Assembly: GCF_947495665.1 (NCBI RefSeq)
Contig: NZ_CANLZV010000007.1
Coordinates: forward strand, 186,001-250,000
Reading direction: 5' to 3'
Origin: an uncultured Sunxiuqinia sp.
GTDB lineage: Bacteria; Bacteroidota; Bacteroidia; Bacteroidales; Prolixibacteraceae
DNA: 64,000 nt
The position numbers were made by a program, and so were the translations under genes. Within the stretch, counting starts at the first letter, position 1; the number at the start of each line of letters is the position of its first letter. The notes below the pieces were generated by a model that saw nothing but the letters and a program-made list of their open reading frames with translations, did no database searches and was not told the origin of the DNA. Positions 19,722-28,737 of this stretch are shown piece by piece.

Positions 19722-20351
19722 TTAAATCTTAAACTGTTCTTCGATCTTACTTACCGAACTCTCAAAAAAGATCACCTTATTGGCGTTCATGATCTGATAA
19801 GTGCTTAACTCAGAAGCAGTTACAACAGAAACACCTTCTAAATTTCTGGAGGACAAATATATATTTTTATTTTCGTCTGGTAAAACGAAAAGAGACTTTT
19901 TATTGGTAATCTTCAGATTATTACTGATGTTAGCCATCTCTTTGGTTTTTGGTACTTCCAGACTAAAGTCCTCAAGAACTAAAATATCGCTTGCTTTTGC
20001 TTTGTAAGTCAAAGCCGATTTACGCGCTAAAGCTTTTACTTTTTTGTTCAATTTGAAGCCATAGTTTCTTGGACGAGGTCCAAATACGCGACCACCACCT
20101 CTGAACAAAGGTGACTTGATGCTACCAGCACGTGCAGTACCAGTACCTTTTTGCCGTTTAATCTTTTTTGTACTTCCAACAATCTCTCCACGCTCAGTCG
20201 CTGAGTGTGTTCCCTGGCGCTTGTTGGCCAAGTACTGTTTTACGTCAAGATAAATAGCATGGTCGTTAGGCTCAATACCGAAGATTTGGTCTTGCAAACC
20301 AACTTTTCTTCCGGTTTCCTTTCCTGTTTTATCTAATACTTGTACTTCCAT
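19722..20351 (-). CDS. rplD: 50S ribosomal protein L4
   Basis: 209 residues. The tunnel loop [19 protein letters not shown] and [21 protein letters not shown] are diagnostic. Its ATG overlaps the rplC stop codon (TAATG), implying coupled translation. In E. coli L4 represses the S10 operon; no equivalent leader structure was looked for successfully here. Confidence 0.97.
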   Translation of the reverse strand: MEVQVLDKTGKETGRKVGLQDQIFGIEPNDHAIYLDVKQYLANKRQGTHSATERGEIVGSTKKIKRQKGTGTARAGSIKSPLFRGGGRVFGPRPRNYGFKLNKKVKALARKSALTYKAKASDILVLEDFSLEVPKTKEMANISNNLKITNKKSLFVLPDENKNIYLSSRNLEGVSVVTASELSTYQIMNANKVIFFESSVSKIEEQFKI

Positions 20352-20968
20352 TACTGATTAATTATTACGTATGATCCTTTTGCTCCAGGAATTGATCCTT
20401 TAACAACTAATAGGTTACTTTCAGGAATTACTTTCAAAACCCGAAGGTCTTCGATTGTTTTGCGAGCACCGCCAGTACGACCAGCCATGCGCATTCCTTT
20501 AAATACTCTGGAAGGGTAAGAAGACGCACCAAGCGAACCTGGAGCTCTCAGACGGTTGTGCTGACCGTGTGTAGCATCACCTACTCCACGGAAGTTATAC
20601 CGCTTAACAACACCTTGGAAACCTTTTCCTTTGGTAATGCCTGTAACATCAACCCAACTACCTTCTTCGATTACATCAACAGTAATGGTATCACCAAGTT
20701 TGTAATCACTTTCGAAGTCTTGAAACTCGACAACTTTACGCTTTGGCTCTGTTCCAGCTTTCTGGAAGTGTCCGAACTCAGCTTTGGTGGTGTGCTTTTC
20801 TTTCTTGTCACCGTAAGCAAGCTGAATAGCGTTATAGCCATCGGTTTCAGCCGTTTTCACTTGTGTTACAACACAAGGACCGGCTTCGATCACAGTGCAT
20901 GGAATATTTTTTCCCTCAACACTGAATACGGATGTCATTCCGATTTTTTTACCGATTATTCCTGCCAT
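20351..20968 (-). CDS. rplC: 50S ribosomal protein L3
   Basis: 205 residues. [19 protein letters not shown] and [34 protein letters not shown] (the W-finger/basic loop region near the peptidyl transferase centre) are clear. Second gene of the S10 block, after rpsJ. Confidence 0.97.
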   Translation of the reverse strand: MAGIIGKKIGMTSVFSVEGKNIPCTVIEAGPCVVTQVKTAETDGYNAIQLAYGDKKEKHTTKAEFGHFQKAGTEPKRKVVEFQDFESDYKLGDTITVDVIEEGSWVDVTGITKGKGFQGVVKRYNFRGVGDATHGQHNRLRAPGSLGASSYPSRVFKGMRMAGRTGGARKTIEDLRVLKVIPESNLLVVKGSIPGAKGSYVIINQ

Positions 20969-20989
20969 TTTTTTACTTTTTACAGGTTA

Positions 20990-21295
20990 TCATACTTTAA
21001 TTTCTACTTCAACACCACTGGGCAATTCCAGTTTCATTAGGGCGTCGATAGTTTTAGCTGTTGAGCTGTAAATGTCGATCAAACGTTTGTAAGACGACAA
21101 CTGAAATTGCTCACGTGATTTTTTGTTCACGAAAGTGGAACGCAACACTGTGAAAATACGTTTGTGAGTAGGAAGCGGGATGGGCCCGCTTACTACTGCA
21201 CCTGTTGTTTTTACAGTCTTAACGATCTTTTCAGCCGACTTGTCCACTAAGTTGTGATCATACGACTTCAGCTTAATTCTGATCTTTTGACTCAT
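20990..21295 (-). CDS. rpsJ: 30S ribosomal protein S10
   Basis: 101 residues. [25 protein letters not shown] and [28 protein letters not shown] are diagnostic. Follows fusA by 20 nt, so str and S10 operons appear fused; tuf is not between them. Confidence 0.97.
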   Translation of the reverse strand: MSQKIRIKLKSYDHNLVDKSAEKIVKTVKTTGAVVSGPIPLPTHKRIFTVLRSTFVNKKSREQFQLSSYKRLIDIYSSTAKTIDALMKLELPSGVEVEIKV

Positions 21296-21315
21296 GATGA
21301 GATAAAATAATTATA

Positions 21316-23427
21316 TTATAATAATTCTACTTTTCCTTGCATTTCCTCAAGTACTTTCACTGCCATTTGTTTTGGCACTTCTTCGTAGTGTGAGAACTCC
21401 ATTGATGAAGTTGCTCGACCAGAAGAGAGTGTTCTCAATACGGTTACATAACCGAAGATTTCAGAAAGTGGCACTGTAGCTTTAATTACCCGTGCTCCGG
21501 CTTTCTCAGTCATTCCGGCTACCTGTCCGCGTCGACGGTTCAAGTCACCAATAATATCACCCATGTATTCTTCAGGAGTAACAATCTCAGTCTTCATAAT
21601 CGGCTCCAATAATTTAGGACCGGCTTTAGAAGCTGCACTCTTGAACGCCTGACGACCACAGATTTCGAAAGACAGCTGATCCGAGTCAACCGCGTGGAAT
21701 GAACCATCAAGCAATTCAACTTTCAGGCTATCCAGTTGGAATCCGGCCAAAGGACCGTTCAACATCGCTGTTTCAAAACCTTTTTGTACAGAAGGAATAA
21801 ATTCTTTAGGAATCCGACCTCCTTTTACGCTGTCGATAAATGTTAAGCCTTCCTTGCCTTCCTCGGCTGGTCCAACTTTCACAATGATATCAGCGAATTT
21901 ACCACGACCACCAGACTGTTTCTTGAATACTTCACGTAATTCAACTTCCTGGCTAATGGCTTCTTTATATGCAACCTGTGGTTTCCCTTGGTTACATTCG
22001 ACTTTGAATTCACGTTTCAAACGATCGATAATGATCTCCAGGTGAAGCTCACCCATACCACGAATAACCGTTTGTCCTGAATCTTCGTCCGTGTTTACTT
22101 TGAATGTTGGATCTTCTTCGGCCAATTTAGCCAATCCCATTCCAAGTTTATCGATGTCTTTTTGAGTTTTAGGCTCAACAGCAATACCAATTACTGGCTC
22201 TGGGAAATCCATGCTCTCCAGAGTAATTGGGCTTTTCTCAGTTGAAAGAGTATCTCCTGTACGGATATCTTTAAAACCTACTGCTGCACAAATATCACCT
22301 GCTTCAATGACATCTTTGGGGTTTTGCTTGTTCGAGTGCATTTGGTAAAGACGCGAAATACGCTCTTTCTTTCCGGTTCTTGAATTGTAAACAGTTGATC
22401 CTGCGTCAATTTTTCCGGAATACACACGAATAAAGCACAAGCGACCAACGAATGGGTCTGTAGCAATTTTAAATGCTAAGGCAGACAAAGGCTCTTCAAC
22501 ATCAGCATGGCGAACAGTTTCTTCGCCTGTTTGAGGGTTTATACCAACCAATTCTTCTTTGTCCATTGGGCTTGGCAAAAACTCTACAACAGCATCCAGC
22601 AAGCGCTGTACACCTTTGTTTTTAAAGGCAGAACCGCACATCATTGGAACAATAATCTGCTTCAATGTTCCCTGACGAATAACTGAAAGCAATTCATCGG
22701 AAGTAATTGAATCCGGATCTTCGAAGTAACGCTCCATCAAGGCATCATCCAGTTCAGCAACTGATTCCACCAATTTTTCACGGTATTCGTCAGCCTGTTC
22801 TTTCAATTCAGCTGGAATTTCTTCCAGTTTATAGTCTGTTCCCAATGTAGCATCTTCGTACCAACGAATAGCTTTCATTTCAATCAGGTCAATCACCCCT
22901 TCAAAGCTTGCTTCAGATCCGATTGGAATCTGAATTGGCACAGGGTTAGCACCTAATTTTTCACGAACTTCAGAAACAACATTGAAAAAGTCGGCACCTG
23001 AACGGTCCATTTTGTTGACGAAACCAATCCGTGGAACACCATACTTCTCTGCCTGGCGCCATACGGTTTCAGACTGAGCTTCAACACCACTTACTGCACA
23101 AAACAAAGCGACAGCACCATCCAAAATACGCAATGAACGCTCTACTTCAACAGTAAAGTCAACGTGTCCCGGGGTATCAATAATGTTAATTTTATACTGG
23201 CTCTCATTGTGTTTCCAGAATGTAGTAGTTGCTGCAGAGGTAATTGTAATTCCTCTTTCCTGCTCTTGCTCCATCCAGTCCATTGTGGCTGAACCATCGT
23301 GAGTCTCACCAATACGGTGCGTTAATCCGGTATAATAAAGGATACGCTCCGAGGTGGTTGTTTTACCAGCATCAATGTGAGCCATGATACCGATATTTCT
23401 TGTATATTTTAGATCTTTTGTTGCCAT
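21316..23427 (-). CDS. fusA: Elongation factor G
   Basis: 703 residues, the canonical translocase GTPase. P-loop AHIDAGKTT, switch [15 protein letters not shown], switch [10 protein letters not shown] with catalytic His88, and NKMD are intact. Domains II-V follow, including the domain IV block ([21 protein letters not shown]) and C-terminal [27 protein letters not shown]. It drives tRNA-mRNA translocation and, with RRF, ribosome recycling. Compare the second, divergent EF-G at 28738-30894. Confidence 0.98.
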   Translation of the reverse strand: MATKDLKYTRNIGIMAHIDAGKTTTSERILYYTGLTHRIGETHDGSATMDWMEQEQERGITITSAATTTFWKHNESQYKINIIDTPGHVDFTVEVERSLRILDGAVALFCAVSGVEAQSETVWRQAEKYGVPRIGFVNKMDRSGADFFNVVSEVREKLGANPVPIQIPIGSEASFEGVIDLIEMKAIRWYEDATLGTDYKLEEIPAELKEQADEYREKLVESVAELDDALMERYFEDPDSITSDELLSVIRQGTLKQIIVPMMCGSAFKNKGVQRLLDAVVEFLPSPMDKEELVGINPQTGEETVRHADVEEPLSALAFKIATDPFVGRLCFIRVYSGKIDAGSTVYNSRTGKKERISRLYQMHSNKQNPKDVIEAGDICAAVGFKDIRTGDTLSTEKSPITLESMDFPEPVIGIAVEPKTQKDIDKLGMGLAKLAEEDPTFKVNTDEDSGQTVIRGMGELHLEIIIDRLKREFKVECNQGKPQVAYKEAISQEVELREVFKKQSGGRGKFADIIVKVGPAEEGKEGLTFIDSVKGGRIPKEFIPSVQKGFETAMLNGPLAGFQLDSLKVELLDGSFHAVDSDQLSFEICGRQAFKSAASKAGPKLLEPIMKTEIVTPEEYMGDIIGDLNRRRGQVAGMTEKAGARVIKATVPLSEIFGYVTVLRTLSSGRATSSMEFSHYEEVPKQMAVKVLEEMQGKVELL

Positions 23428-23475
23428 GCTAATAAACCAATATTCTAATCCTTATTAAACTAATTTACCCCAATC

Positions 23476-23952
23476 CTAAAATCTGAAGTGTGCAAAAGCA
23501 CGGTTTGCTTCAGCCATGCGGTGCGTATCTTCTTTCCGCTTGTAGGCACCACCTTCATTATTGAACGCAGCCTGAATCTCAGCAGCCAACTTGTCTGCCA
23601 TAGACTTACCAGAACGTTTACGGGCAAAAAGGATTAAGTTTTTGATAGAAACTGCCACTTTTCTTTCAGGGCGAATTTCCATTGGAACCTGGAATGTAGC
23701 ACCACCTACGCGACGGCTTTTAACTTCGACTGCCGGAGTAATGTTCTCCAAGGCTTTTTTCCAGATATCGAGGGCAGAAAGCTCGTCGTTTTTCATGCGT
23801 GAATCAACGATATCGAGCGCATCGTAGAAAATTTGATAGGCCACGGTTTTTTTACCGTGCTGCATCATGTCGTTTACAAATCGTGTAACTAGAACGTCGT
23901 TAAATTTAGGATCGGGAAGAATGATCCTCTTTTTTGGTTTCGATTTTCTCAT
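23476..23952 (-). CDS. rpsG: 30S ribosomal protein S7
   Basis: 158 residues. Conserved [22 protein letters not shown] and the C-terminal [17 protein letters not shown] are diagnostic. S7 binds the 3' major domain of 16S rRNA and the E site. Between rpsL and fusA. Confidence 0.97.
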   Translation of the reverse strand: MRKSKPKKRIILPDPKFNDVLVTRFVNDMMQHGKKTVAYQIFYDALDIVDSRMKNDELSALDIWKKALENITPAVEVKSRRVGGATFQVPMEIRPERKVAVSIKNLILFARKRSGKSMADKLAAEIQAAFNNEGGAYKRKEDTHRMAEANRAFAHFRF

Positions 23953-24071
23953 CGTAATCTTCTTTAGTGTTATTCGAATTGGTTGTGTTATCGATTTGGA
24001 GCTTCAGTTCATCCGACCCCTGCCGGACTCATTTACTCAACCAAACCACTGCAAGCGGTCAATTCTCAATA

Positions 24072-24446
24072 TTACTTCTTCGGTCTTTTCGTACCGTACT
24101 TAGAACGTCTTTGTGTGCGTCCCTCAACACCGGCAGTGTCCAATGCACCGCGAACTAAGTGATAACGTACCCCTGGCAAGTCTTTCACCCTACCGCCGCG
24201 CACCAATACAATTGAGTGCTCTTGCAGGTTATGACCTTCGCCTGGAATGTAGGCATTCACTTCTTTTTGGTTTGTCAACCTTACCCTGGCAACTTTACGC
24301 ATAGCCGAGTTCGGTTTCTTTGGTGTAGTTGTGTAAACACGCACACAAACACCACGCTTCTGAGGACAAGAATCCAATGCGGGAGACTTACTTGACTCCG
24401 ATAGCACTGTACGTCCTTTCCTTACTAATTGTTGAATCGTTGGCAT
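24072..24446 (-). CDS. rpsL: 30S ribosomal protein S12
   Basis: 124 residues. [30 protein letters not shown] and [13 protein letters not shown] are present, with Lys at both positions where streptomycin-resistance substitutions usually occur. First gene of the ribosomal block; tandem promoters are seen at 24490-24592. S12 controls decoding fidelity. Confidence 0.97.
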   Translation of the reverse strand: MPTIQQLVRKGRTVLSESSKSPALDSCPQKRGVCVRVYTTTPKKPNSAMRKVARVRLTNQKEVNAYIPGEGHNLQEHSIVLVRGGRVKDLPGVRYHLVRGALDTAGVEGRTQRRSKYGTKRPKK

Positions 24447-24489
24447 ACAACTATTTAATTAATCATTAATATTTCTCCAAAATGGACTG

Positions 24490-24518
24490 CAAAGGTATTG
24501 AAAAATCGTCAAAATCAA
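24490..24518 (-). promoter_or_regulatory. Proximal promoter of the str/S10/spc operon
   Basis: The minus strand has TACCTTTG (-7 box, 24497-24490) preceded at 18 nt by TTG (24518-24516). It lies 44 nt above the rpsL start. Confidence 0.6.
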
Positions 24519-24563
24519 TGCATTCCGCTTGCGTTTTTGACAGAACTCTCCAAAAACGGCAGG

Positions 24564-24592
24564 CAAAAGTACTAATTTTCAGAAAATAACAA
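24564..24592 (-). promoter_or_regulatory. Distal promoter of the str/S10/spc operon
   Basis: The minus strand has TACTTTTG (-7 box, 24571-24564) preceded at 18 nt by TTG (24592-24590). Together with the proximal copy it suggests tandem promoters 74 bp apart for the ribosomal block. Confidence 0.55.
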
Positions 24593-24641
24593 TAGCTTTT
24601 CTACTTGTTTTTTGGAATTTACCCCAAAATTAAATTGGGAT

Positions 24642-25952
24642 TTAGTTCGCATCCATAACTTTTTCTTTCAGGATGGATTTGATCGGATTGAAGAAACGCT
24701 GAATCAACCGGAGGTCTTCGGTAATAATCTCAACTTCACCCTTCATCTCCTGACTAAAGGTAAGCGGAATGCCATAATTCGTAACTAAATCCTGCGGAAG
24801 GTCAATTTCTGCAATGTAATTATCATTGGAAGGAACCAGCGAAATCGACTTCACGACTCCCCGAACCATACCATATTCCATATAGGGAAAATTATCGAAC
24901 CGAATATTAACCACCTGCCCCGGCTTCACTTTTCCAGAACCGCGCAGCGGCAATGTAACCCGACCAATAATCTTACTCTCCACCTCAGGCACAACAGTAA
25001 ACACAACATCATCGCTTTTAACCTGTTGGTTTTTACTCCAGAAATTGGTAAACGTCACCTTTCCATCAATCGGCGTCTGCAACACAAAAGCCTTATTCCA
25101 ATAATCCAGACGGCTTTTCAACACATTCAAAGCCTCAATCAACCCGGACTGCGCCTGCCGTTTCTGGTCTTCAAACTCCTTTTCTGCACCAATTATTTCT
25201 TGCTGAAGCTGAATAATCTCCTTCTGCGTGGTAGCCAGATCCGTTCGAGCTCCATTGAAACTATATTTCTTTTGCAACAGCGATGACTCCGATTTCTTAT
25301 AATCAACCAGCGAGAGCACATCACGCACGTACAGACCAGAGTCGCGCCTGAACTGCTCATAAGCAATCTGATACTCATTTTCCAGAATCTGTCGCTGAGA
25401 CCACAAACGATCATAGTAAACACGCAGCATGTGCTCTTGCGCTTGCAGTGATTTAATTTTTTGCGGATAAAAGTTCAACCTCACAAAACTGATGTAATTA
25501 TTATACAGGCGTAAAAACGACGAAAAATCAGCTTGAATTTCGCCCAATCGATAATCCGGCTTCAGCGGCCGGTAAAACAAAGTATCGAAGGTAATAAAAT
25601 ACCCCTCCAACTGATCTAGATCTTCTCCCAAACGAATCACATCCTGATAATCGGCAGAATTCTCCAAAATAGCAATCAACTGGTCCTTCCGCACTGTATC
25701 CTTATCCTCCACAAACAACTGATCAATCTTACCGGTATTGCGAGCCACAATGTGCGCCGGCGGATTTTCAGAAAGCACCACAATGCGCGCCCGAATAATA
25801 TCAGGATAATGAAAAACCCAGGAACCCAACAACAACAGCATTACAAAAATCAAAATCATCGTCAAGCCACTTCGGAGCAACCACGACGGCGACTTCCCAA
25901 TGATTTCCTGAACCTCGTCACTTCGAATTTCTATGTTATCATTCTGTGGCAT
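24642..25952 (-). CDS. HlyD-family membrane fusion protein of a peptide export system
   Basis: 436 residues from MPQNDNIEIRSDEVQEI. One N-terminal transmembrane helix (~residues 27-47, LTMILIFVMLLLLGSWVF) is followed by a biotinyl-lipoyl-like half domain (HIVARNTGKIDQLFVEDKDTV), a long coiled coil (~150-270), and the second half and beta-barrel domain (LQTPIDGKVTFTNFW...VKPGQVVNIRFDNFPY). Such adaptors connect a C39-type ABC exporter to an outer-membrane TolC-like channel. The exporter gene lies 128 nt upstream on the same strand, so the two form a pair. No TolC gene is present in the window. Confidence 0.88.
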   Translation of the reverse strand: MPQNDNIEIRSDEVQEIIGKSPSWLLRSGLTMILIFVMLLLLGSWVFHYPDIIRARIVVLSENPPAHIVARNTGKIDQLFVEDKDTVRKDQLIAILENSADYQDVIRLGEDLDQLEGYFITFDTLFYRPLKPDYRLGEIQADFSSFLRLYNNYISFVRLNFYPQKIKSLQAQEHMLRVYYDRLWSQRQILENEYQIAYEQFRRDSGLYVRDVLSLVDYKKSESSLLQKKYSFNGARTDLATTQKEIIQLQQEIIGAEKEFEDQKRQAQSGLIEALNVLKSRLDYWNKAFVLQTPIDGKVTFTNFWSKNQQVKSDDVVFTVVPEVESKIIGRVTLPLRGSGKVKPGQVVNIRFDNFPYMEYGMVRGVVKSISLVPSNDNYIAEIDLPQDLVTNYGIPLTFSQEMKGEVEIITEDLRLIQRFFNPIKSILKEKVMDAN

Positions 25953-26080
25953 ATATATTACTCTATTCAATCCTTACTAAACCTATTTTCCCTAGGTGCA
26001 TTTTCTCCACCAAACTGAATTGCCGGATTCTATCTAAAACACGAACATTCCCACGAATGCGATACAAATAAAAGCCAAAC

Positions 26081-28270
26081 CTAACTACCCAACTCCAACT
26101 GGTTTTTCACCAGGTTATAATAAGCGCCTTTCCTCGCCGTCAATTCATTGTGATTACCAACCTCGACGATCTCTCCCCGATCCAACACCACAATCTGATC
26201 AGCATTCTTCACCGTACTCAACCGGTGCGCCACAACTACAACCGTCTTCCCCTCATACACCTGATCCAGGTTTTCCATAATCACCTTTTCATTATTGGCA
26301 TCCAAGGCATTGGTCGCCTCGTCGAAGAACAAGTACTCCGGATTCTTATAAACCACTCTTGCAATAAGTATTCGCTGCTTTTGCCCCTGACTCAAGCCAT
26401 GTCCATCCTGGCCAATTCGGGTATTATAGCCCAAGGGCAAACCTTCTACAAAATCCTGAATATTGGCCGTTTTCACGGCAAACAACAATTTCTCTTTATC
26501 AATGCGCTCATCGCCCACAATTATGTTATTAACAATGGTGTCTGAAAAAATAAACCCATCCTGCATCACCGCTCCAACCTTGGTGCGCCACCATTGCTGC
26601 GAAAAGTTCTTCAAATCGGTATCGCCCACACGTATCGCTCCGGCCACTGGCGGATAAAACCCCAACAGCAATTTTACCAATGTCGTTTTACCACTTCCAC
26701 TGGTTCCAACAATCGCGGTCAACTTCTTCTCCGGAATAGTCAGCCCAATCCGATTCAACACCTTGGGAGAATGTGGTCCTTCATACTGAAACACCAAATC
26801 GGAAATAACAATGGAACGCTCGGCCGGCATCGTATTAATGCGCGGATCGCCTTTCTTCTCCTCATCCTCCTTATTATGAATTTCACCCAATCGCTCTAAA
26901 CTAATCTTGGCATCCTGCGCCAGGTGCATGAAGCTAATAAGCTCAGAAAGCGGGGCATTCAACTGCCCGATAATGTACTGCACAGCCAACATCATCCCCA
27001 GGGTCATTTGCCCATTCAACACAGCCATAGCCGCCAAAACCGTAATAATAATATTTTTGGTTTCATTGATAAAAACCGATCCCGCTTGCTGGTACTGATC
27101 CACCGACAAGTTTTGCACATTCACCCGAAACAGCCGCGCCTGAATACGCTCCCACTCCCAGCGCTTTTGCTTTTCATAGTTATTCAGTTTGATTTCGGGC
27201 ATCCCATTAATCAGCTGTATTAACATGCTTTGATTTTCGCTCAACTGGGCGAACTTTTTATAATCGAGCTGGCGACGACGCTGCATAAATAAATACACCC
27301 ACCCCATATACAAAACGGATCCGACAACAAACACCGCCAAAATCTGCCAACTGTAAATGGCCAGCACGACACCAAAAATCACCAGGTTGAACAACGAAAA
27401 CAAAACACTCAGAGTTTGCGTGGTCAGAAACCGCTCAATCCTGCGATGATCTTGAATGCGCTGCATTAAATCGCCAATCATTTTGGTATCAAAAAAGCCA
27501 ATGGGCAATTTCATCAACTTTATCAGGAAGTCAGAAATAATGGAAATATTAATACGGGTACTGATATGCAGCAAAATCCACGAACGGATAAAATCAACCG
27601 ACATTTTACCCACAAACAACATCATCTGAGCTGCCAGCACCAGGTAAATAAAGCTGATATCCTGGTTATTGATTCCAACATCAACAATACTTTGTGTCAG
27701 AAATGGAAAAATCAGCTGAATAATGCTCGCGGCCAAAAAACCAATCAACAACTGCCCCACCAGGCGACGATGCGGCCGAACATAGCGCCACAGAAACGCA
27801 AAACCTGTGCGGTCATCGGACTCATCATCCTGATCATAAAAAGCCGGCGTAGGCTGCAACATGAGGCAAATCCCCTTCTCCTCTCCGGCTGTCACCGTAG
27901 CCAACCAATGCTTCTTAAACTCCTGCTCATTATACTTCACCAAGCCAAAAGCCGGATCGGCCACATACACCTTCCCCTTTTTTACTTGGTAAACAACCAC
28001 AAAATGGTTTTGATCCCAATGCACAATACAAGGCTTCGGAACATCCTTCACCAACTGGGCGTAAGTCACCTTGGTTCCCAAACTACGCATCCCAATCGCT
28101 TCTGCGGCATCACTGACACCAAGCAGCGAAACACCTTCGCGCGAAATGTGTGATTGTTCCCGTAAGTAGTTCAAATTGAAGTTGCGCCCGTAAAACTTGG
28201 CGATCATCCGCAGGCACGTTGGCCCGCAATCCATGGCGTCGGGTTGCTTATAATGAGGAAAACGAGGCAT
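26081..28270 (-). CDS. Peptidase (C39)-containing ABC exporter
   Basis: 729 residues. The N-terminal C39 peptidase (~1-135) has its catalytic Cys15 in AMDCGPTC, His89 in QNHFVVVY and Asp105 in VADPAFG. A six-helix ABC membrane domain follows (~165-440), then the ATPase domain with Walker A GTSGSGKTT, signature LSQGQKQR and Walker B YLFFDEATNALD. The family cleaves double-glycine leader peptides while exporting bacteriocins or signalling peptides. All catalytic residues appear intact. I found no small double-glycine precursor gene beside it, so the cargo is unknown. Operon with the HlyD-like gene at 24642. Confidence 0.93.
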   Translation of the reverse strand: MPRFPHYKQPDAMDCGPTCLRMIAKFYGRNFNLNYLREQSHISREGVSLLGVSDAAEAIGMRSLGTKVTYAQLVKDVPKPCIVHWDQNHFVVVYQVKKGKVYVADPAFGLVKYNEQEFKKHWLATVTAGEEKGICLMLQPTPAFYDQDDESDDRTGFAFLWRYVRPHRRLVGQLLIGFLAASIIQLIFPFLTQSIVDVGINNQDISFIYLVLAAQMMLFVGKMSVDFIRSWILLHISTRINISIISDFLIKLMKLPIGFFDTKMIGDLMQRIQDHRRIERFLTTQTLSVLFSLFNLVIFGVVLAIYSWQILAVFVVGSVLYMGWVYLFMQRRRQLDYKKFAQLSENQSMLIQLINGMPEIKLNNYEKQKRWEWERIQARLFRVNVQNLSVDQYQQAGSVFINETKNIIITVLAAMAVLNGQMTLGMMLAVQYIIGQLNAPLSELISFMHLAQDAKISLERLGEIHNKEDEEKKGDPRINTMPAERSIVISDLVFQYEGPHSPKVLNRIGLTIPEKKLTAIVGTSGSGKTTLVKLLLGFYPPVAGAIRVGDTDLKNFSQQWWRTKVGAVMQDGFIFSDTIVNNIIVGDERIDKEKLLFAVKTANIQDFVEGLPLGYNTRIGQDGHGLSQGQKQRILIARVVYKNPEYLFFDEATNALDANNEKVIMENLDQVYEGKTVVVVAHRLSTVKNADQIVVLDRGEIVEVGNHNELTARKGAYYNLVKNQLELGS

Positions 28271-28737
28271 AACACTATTTTACTCCTTAAAATTACAGGA
28301 AATCAACGTTCATTTGCCGACCCTTGCGATTAGTTATTCACAATTGCCGGTTAATAGCGAAAGCCCGGCACTTAGCCTCCAATAGCTTTCCGAAGAAATA
28401 AAAAGCACAATAGCGATTAATCCAAATACCGCCTATCTATTGTTCCTAACTCGACCATCGGAAAAGCCTTAAACTAGCTCCTTCCAATAAGCCCCCCTCC
28501 TTCAAAAAAAAAAAAAATACACCACCCCGCTTGCTGGCACCTTCACCCCCATCAACAAAAACAAGCGCCATATAAGTTTTTCAGAAATAAAAAAGACTAC
28601 ACATTCCAAAAAGCATTTCTATAACATATTTCACCCACAGAACCATCGTTGTTTGTTAATAAATTATTACTAATTTTGGTGACTTCCATAGGAAATTCAA
28701 CCTACAAAACGTGTTTTAACCAATAAAAACTAACGAA
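28271..28737. other. 467-bp divergent intergenic region
   Basis: This spacer separates the minus-strand exporter from the plus-strand EF-G2. It contains a run of 14 A (28504-28517), C-rich stretches around 28490-28560, and the EF-G2 promoter near its right end. I found no ORF with a double-glycine leader on either strand and no RNA structure I could support. Confidence 0.5.
28649..28678 (+). promoter_or_regulatory. Promoter of the EF-G2 gene
   Basis: TTG (28649-28651) and TAATTTTG (28671-28678) are separated by 19 nt and match the Bacteroidota -33/-7 pattern. Predicted 5' UTR is about 50 nt. Confidence 0.6.

Noticed and set aside
27566-28153. 195-codon open frame on the plus strand opposite the C39 exporter
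   Set aside because: Antisense to the conserved peptidase and membrane domain; His/Gln/Asn-rich low-complexity translation typical of a shadow frame.
28504-28517. Run of 14 A as a phase-variable tract
   Set aside because: It lies outside any coding frame and far from the promoter elements of both neighbours; no switch can be argued from one sequence.
28271-28737. Hidden double-glycine precursor peptide next to the exporter
   Set aside because: Both strands were read; no ORF with a leader ending in GG/GA and suitable start was found.
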